A stretch of 64,000 nt of DNA, from NCBI GenBank assembly GCA_029204225.1, contig CM055098.1, positions 14,894,533 through 14,958,532 on the forward strand, in the 5' to 3' direction. Positions 58,800 to 64,000 of this stretch are shown in pieces (positions within the stretch are counted from its first letter, which is position 1; every line of letters begins with the position of its first letter). The notes beneath the pieces are model-generated. The model was not told the DNA's origin. It was given only the letters and a program-made list of their open reading frames with translations, and did not search any database. The DNA comes from Diphasiastrum complanatum (taxonomy: Eukaryota > Streptophyta > Lycopodiopsida > Lycopodiales > Lycopodiaceae). Made by a program: the position numbers and the translations under genes.

Positions 58800-58935
58800 T
58801 CGGGGGAAGATCGACAAGCTTGGGATCAACTTGTTCCTCAGCAGCCGCTTCAGATTCAAGATTATGTTGAACCGCTAGATTTTCATATTATGAACTTGGA
58901 TAGCGTAGACATAATCTTAGGAAAAGAAATAACAA
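58800..58935 (+). pseudogene. Ty3/gypsy protease C-terminal fragment
   Basis: The frame ending DQLVPQQPLQIQDYVEPLDF continues HIMNLDSVDIILGKE, with the LDxxDIILG motif found at the end of gypsy retropepsins. Then a stop; no RT follows. Confidence 0.5.
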
Positions 58936-59309
58936 GTTAAAGTTCATGTGCTAGAGGTGAAGATCTTCTCAAGGAGAAGATGGAGAGCTATATAGGTAAA
59001 AGGCTTGTTGTTGTTTTGATCATGTGCATCGTGTGAGAGATTGGATGACACTAGTAGTGCATGTCCATGATACCAAGTAATTTGTGATCATCAATATTGA
59101 ACTTCAGTTATTTTGTTAACTTGTTTTTCAATTATTGAGTTGGAGGACATTTAGACCTAGATCTTGGCACCATTTCGAGGTAGCATGATGAGAGAGAACG
59201 ATAAGATCATATTTCTTCAAGTTGACATTCGAGTCAAAGATATTGCAGAATCGCGTTATCTCTAGGAGAAAAAGAGAAGCAAAAGGGTGATGAAGCTCAA
59301 TAATACAAG

Positions 59310-59640
59310 CTAGATCATCAACAAATAGCTAGGGGCCAAGGAGCACATCACGAAGACAAAAGGGCGGAAGAAGAAAGAGGCATTAAGTCTGTGGAGATGG
59401 TAAATAAGTGGCTCCGTGGCGATTATAAATAGATAAGGGGAAAGGGAACAACCTTGTCTAATGCCACATGAAATAGGAAATGAGAGAGAAAGGACACCTT
59501 GGAAAAGGATAAAAGACGAGGCCAAAGATGAAAGAAAATATAGGGCATTTTGTGAGTTTGTGCATTTGTCTTATTTTTGTTGGAGATATTGGTTGTGCTA
59601 AGTGTGTTTTCAATAGGTTGCCAAGTAAGACCTTAGTTAG
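59310..59640 (-). pseudogene. LINE reverse transcriptase fragment of another family
   Basis: The minus-strand frame reads GIRQGCSLSPYLFIIATEPL and IYHLHR, the RT block B signature (RQGCxLSPxLF), clearly different from GVKQGCPLSPTLFGLYIDEL in the main LINE. Upstream, in another frame, FIFGLVFYPFPRCPFSLISY overlaps the same region. Catalytic YADD is not reached. Short remnant of a second L1-type lineage. Confidence 0.65.
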
Positions 59641-61070
59641 CAAGATGTCACATGTTTTATGCTTTGAAAAGAAATTGATGATACACTTTTTGAGAGACTT
59701 TTAGTTATGTATACATGTTTCTAGAAAATGTATCTAAGAAAAATGTGACAACTAAAAAAAGTGTTTTTGTAGTTTGTGATAGAGAATGTGAGATTTAGGT
59801 GTGTGTTTTCAAAAAAGATGTGTTTTTGTCTATGAGATTTCATCTTATGCATAATTCGTGTATGACTTTGGATATCTAGGTCTAAGTGACCTTCTAACTT
59901 CTTGTTCACTATATTCTAATAACTCATCTTAATCATAACCAACAACCGTAAATACCATTTTGAACATCTTATTGCAAAAATAAAATTACTTGACTGATGA
60001 TCATCACGCAATTGAAAATGAATAAGAGATTGAGAATGAGAGTATTTACCACCATGCGATATTCCACCAACACCATGAGAAAGAATAGTCTTACTACTAG
60101 AGTCCTCATCATTTTCAAGGATGATAATGCTCACTCACACAATCTTTAGGAGGTAGATCGATAGTCCCTTTCTCTTCAAACACAAAGACACAATCTAAAC
60201 ATTTCTTACTCGTAAGTAGATCAAACAGTTGTCTAGAATTATGAAATACATACATATACATTGGCACCTTTTTGGACTTAAGGACTTGTTTTTTACACAC
60301 ATTTTGAGTTAATCCACTTGGCTAAACTTATTAATTGATCGTACGTGGTACTTCAATCATAGTTCCAATATGGATTTAAGACTACACTTTGTTCTAAGAC
60401 ATCTGACAAATATCATGCGTCAACAATCTTCTCACTAGCAATAGATTGTTGCTCCTCCAATAACTGAATGACAAAGTCCTCTTCATTGAATATTTTTCTA
60501 CCTCTCCCAATTCATAAAACAAAACAAAACAAAATTGTTATCATTTTCATTTAAATAAACCCTATCAACTTAAAATGTAATTCTATTGAAGTAATATATT
60601 TGCCTTTTTGTACACCGCATGCACTAGTTGTCCCACTATCGCTAAAGATTTCACATCCAATAAGTTCGAATTAAATGATTTCATAATTGTTGCAACTTTT
60701 GATACGGACAAGCCACTGAACCACTCATGAATTTTTTTTATTTGTCATATTTGGATATTTGAAAAGATTGCCAAACTTGTTAGGCCAATTGTATTGTAAT
60801 GCAACAATTTATTGTCACGTGAATAGTAACCTATGGTTATGTATTCAACCTCATTGCAAAGCCTTGCTCCTTCAACATTTCTTAATAGTCAAATCAAATA
60901 AGGGAGGGACACCTTGTTGCATTTATTCATAGAAAAAAGTAGTAGGTACATTGATGAAAAAAATATATCCACCCCAAAGGGGAAGTTTAAACAAAAATAA
61001 GCTCAAACAAGAGCGAAGCTTACAGTAAAGTTAAGATTAATCCAAATCTTGGCATTAAAAATAAAAGTGC
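59641..61070. other. Intergenic, no gene recognised
   Basis: AT-rich sequence with short frames and no identifiable element. Confidence 0.4.
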
Positions 61071-61075
61071 GTAAA

Positions 61076-61738
61076 CTATGATGCTGTCAGTGGGAGTCTG
61101 CCAACTGACTGCAGCAGATCAAAAAAGTGAAGAGGTGGTGAGTCGACTAATGAAGGGAGATGAGATGTAGCAGACCCAACCATCGTCACCCGTTGCAGAA
61201 TTGATAGGGCAATGAAAATACGTTGCTTGAAAGAAGCCACGAAAATAGAACCATGAATACCTTGACGCTCTGCCGCCTGATGAGAACACATGCGAAGAAA
61301 ATCCCCAAAGCGTCGATGCAAAGTGCCATAAGTCTCAATTGTCAGGGGAAGGAAAGAATCAGAGAGGTGCATGTCGGAGTAATTTTTTTTCTTCTCTTAT
61401 GCTGCCACGCCTGCCACTTCTCCTGGTGTGAAGGCAGAGCGAGGCAATAGGTCACCACGCGTGGGATCAGCAACAACAACATCTGCTAAAGTACGAAGCC
61501 CATCTCGAGAGAGGACAATGTCAACACGCTTGCGGGAAGAGTGGGACGCAGAAGAAGGACGGACATGAGACTTGAAGAAAGGACCACAAGCATGACAAGG
61601 AACCCGTTCAAGGGGTTGAGAAGTCAATGCAACAAGAGTCGAAGGAGGTTCACAACCAAGTGAGGGGGCAACAATGCCATGGAAAGAGGTGGGCGAAGGA
61701 GGGACGGAGGGTGATGAGGCAAGCGTGGAACCCAACAT
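61076..61738 (-). pseudogene. Retroelement-like C-terminal ORF (VVVADPTR family)
   Basis: Two minus-strand frames belong together. The first (61,738-61,397) is Pro/Ser-rich, then VPCHACG, SHSSRKRVDIVLSRDG and LRTLADVVVADPTRGDLL. The second (61,372-61,076) has MHLSDSFLPLTIETYGTLHR, RFGDFLRMCSHQAAERQG and FKQRIFIALSILQRVT. I recall this block order from repetitive hypothetical proteins in plant genomes, probably C-terminal parts of non-LTR elements. The CxxC plus xDIVL...DVVVAD layout resembles the zinc knuckle and PD-(D/E)xK nuclease of REL-type LINEs. That link is inference. A short gap and shift lie between the frames. It is less AT-rich than its flanks. Confidence 0.45.
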
Positions 61739-62105
61739 AGCCAGACGCGAACGAAAAGTTTAAATTGTGCCCATGTTTTGTATTGGCTCAAATCTCGACT
61801 GATGCACGAGTTGACGTTTGGAGCCTTATGCTCCTTGGCTTGGCCTTACTATGTGATTTTAAAGTATTCATAACAAGCCAGTAAAATTAGCTATGTTGTC
61901 ACTTAATTAATGAACTCCATATATAATATCAAAATAAGGGAAAATGCTCTTTATATATTGATGAAGTCCATTCCTAATGGAAAAATTAGGGACTTTGCCC
62001 TTTCATAAGCAATACATTTCTTGAAGAGGTGTGAATAAAAGTACATACATGCAATTACCAAAGTTAGAAATACAACTATTTTTCCAAATTTGGTGTAACT
62101 CTAAT

Positions 62106-62447
62106 ATTGAGAGCATAGAACTCACGGTTCTTGGGCCCGTGGGGTGAACCGTACCATGGTTCATGAACCACGGTACAGTTCTTGTAATTAATCAATTAAT
62201 TTACTTTATTTTATTTTTACCCTTTTCCCCCCAAAACCCCTCCCAAGGATTTTTGGCCCTCATTCTGGTTTTTTTTGCCTTTTTGGGCTTTTTTTTGGGC
62301 TGTTTTTGGGGGTGGGAAGTTAAAAAAAAAATAATTAATTAATTACCATGGTTCACCACGGTTCTTGGACCAAACCTTTGTGAACCGTACGGTTCCAAGA
62401 ACCGGGTGAACCGTCCACGCACGGTTCATGGGAACTATGTTTGAGAG
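62106..62447. mobile_element. Non-autonomous TIR transposon (MITE), hAT-like target duplication
   Basis: The body 62,114-62,439 (326 bp) starts CATAG and ends CTATG. It is flanked by ATTGAGAG and TTTGAGAG, an 8-bp target duplication with one change. Both arms are rich in GAACCGT and ACGGTTC inverted motifs, with ATTAATTA on each inner side and a T/G-rich centre. It codes for nothing. The 8-bp duplication points to hAT; the terminal bases are not the usual hAT form. Confidence 0.7.
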
Positions 62448-64000
62448 ACTTGCAGATACTCTCTTCAACTGCCAACAGCACCAAAAGACGAGTATTTTCA
62501 TTTAATCAGGAAACACTCTGATTTGTTGTCTTTGCTTCATACATACTCAGGAAGCTTTTAAGAAAGTAGCAAAAAGAAAATGATCGAAATCCCAGCCAGA
62601 GTAAAGCTACATACAACTTCTCTTTCCCAACTCAACAGCAATACATGACATGCAGTGTGTAGAGGATTAACCAACAGGCTCAATGTGCTATAAACTTGCT
62701 GATCAAAGGCATCTTATTTCCTGTTTTAGGATAATGAGTAACCCAAAGTTGTAGATTGCTGATTGATCCCTCTAAAAAACTGCAAAAATAATGCTCCAAC
62801 TTCAGGTAGTCATTGAGTACCTAGTTAAGTTGTCAAAGAGCACCAGAGCAAATTATCGATATTGTTTGCAACTATCTTCTCTTGTATAGATATGAGGTAA
62901 ACACAGTAGCTAGATTGTTGAACATATAGTAATTCTGAGCATTAAATGAACTACTCCACAAGGCACCACCTATGAAACATACTCTTGGAGAACTAGCTAT
63001 CATCAAAAGAACAGCAAGCTCTTTAAGAAACTAGATCCCCAGCTTCGAATAAGAGGTCAATCAAACAGTGAAACATACTCAAGCAAGTGCCAAATTAAAA
63101 ATAGTTTTTGGGACACCTAACTTTCACAATAAAATGACTGCTCGTGAACTGACCCACCTCATTGGAAGAAGCACAGGAGCACCTCACTAGAAAAGTACGG
63201 ATAAACCAATCTCATTCATCACCAATGACATCACAAGTCCACTGTGCACACAACAAATTACGATCCATAAGCTCCAAACTATACAAAACTAAATAAGATA
63301 TTCTCATTAAATGTAACGAAGGAAGTGACCACTGCTGACTCTGGTGTCCCAAATCATAGATCGGAAAGTCTCCACCTGAACAATTTGTGAATGGTCTACA
63401 AATAGATTAACCTGCAAAAATCCAGAATTTTGTTTAATATCATCCGAAATGTTAAACTACACATTCAAGGTGCCAATTAAACTTTTCCACCTTTTCAGAA
63501 TCGAAGAAAGAAACAAAAAGAGTCAGTTTATTTTTCTGAAATGTCAATTTTTTACAAAAAATCCGACAAAAACTAAAAAACAGTGCTTTGTTGTATGCAG
63601 GCTGAAAGCTAGCGTGCATGAAGATTCACTTGCTTTTAGGATGAGTTGTGCCAGGTTGATGACCTTTCATTTAGTGTTCTGTTAGATTTTGAAATTGTTC
63701 TTGTTAGATATTACCGTGGTTGAGAAATCAAAGCATCCCTGAGTAGTTGATCAGGTAAAAAGGATGGTCATCAGATTATGATTCTTCGCAGAGCATTGAA
63801 AGCTTGAAATTTTTTTCCTCCTTGCTTCATTTCTGAGGTCATAAATGCTTGAGGGGAGAGTATGAGCATTCCTGATAATCTGAACGTTCTTAGCGATCAA
63901 CCGGACTAGTCAAGGCACCTCCCTCATGGTGTGGGCTGTGGGATATCGGATGCCATCGCTATGGCATCATGGGTTGGTCAGCAATACAAGTGTTATTTCC
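62448..64000. other. Intergenic, no gene recognised
   Basis: No domain, exon chain, terminal repeat or RNA gene was recognised up to the window end. Confidence 0.4.

Overview
This is a plant nuclear window dominated by decayed retrotransposons. One host gene is clear: the N-terminal half of an SHPRH-type SNF2/PHD ubiquitin ligase-helicase, read on the minus strand. The elements are of plant type (Ty1/copia, Ty3/chromovirus with chromodomains, L1-like LINEs), introns are up to 11 kb and longer, and CT/GA microsatellites are long. I infer a land plant with a large genome; a fern or gymnosperm would fit, but the sequence does not settle the lineage.

Host gene. A TATA box at 38,585-38,592 (minus) lies just upstream of a 37-base C run (sense strand) and a probable 5' UTR exon. 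Coding exons are 36,976-36,129, 34,370-34,104, 33,412-33,351, 33,228-32,646, 26,610-26,374 and 15,326-15,071. Their phases join without error into 751 residues: basic N-terminus, SNF2 motif I, embedded PHD finger, DEAQ box and GTPIQ motif. Intron 2 uses a GC donor, and the codon phase requires it. The C-terminal half (RING, helicase C) is not visible here, so the gene continues past base 1 through an intron longer than 15 kb.

1-15,070 (inside that last intron): a LINE ORF2 tail, an ORF1-only LINE, a copia deletion derivative, a gypsy gag-protease fragment (minus), a copia element lacking part of its RT (minus), a LINE RT fragment (minus), a LINE 3' end, and a nearly full-length LINE (9,467-14,845) with 5' UTR, ORF1, ORF2 and 3' tail.

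15,327-26,373 (intron 5): a chromovirus integrase/chromodomain fragment, a copia protease/integrase fragment, a LINE 3' half (minus), a chromovirus pol with PPT and one LTR (minus), and a plus-strand gypsy RNaseH/integrase fragment. 26,611-32,645 (intron 4): a LINE broken by a solo LTR, with part of its ORF2 inverted, and a 233-bp tandem duplication. 34,371-36,128 (intron 1): an LTR with primer-binding site next to a coiled-coil ORF.

38,600-64,000: no recognisable host gene. It holds several copia fragments with tRNA primer-binding sites, a small LTR-pair element (49,868-51,509), long GA and CT arrays, a divergent LINE RT fragment, an unusual retroelement-like C-terminal ORF (61,076-61,738), and a 326-bp TIR element with an 8-bp target duplication.

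The most interesting signal is a LINE family whose 3' ends carry a 5-bp stem-loop with compensating base changes in five copies, followed by an ATTAATAA motif and, in four of the five, a CT/TTTC tail. In two places the tail runs straight into the 5' UTR of another LINE.
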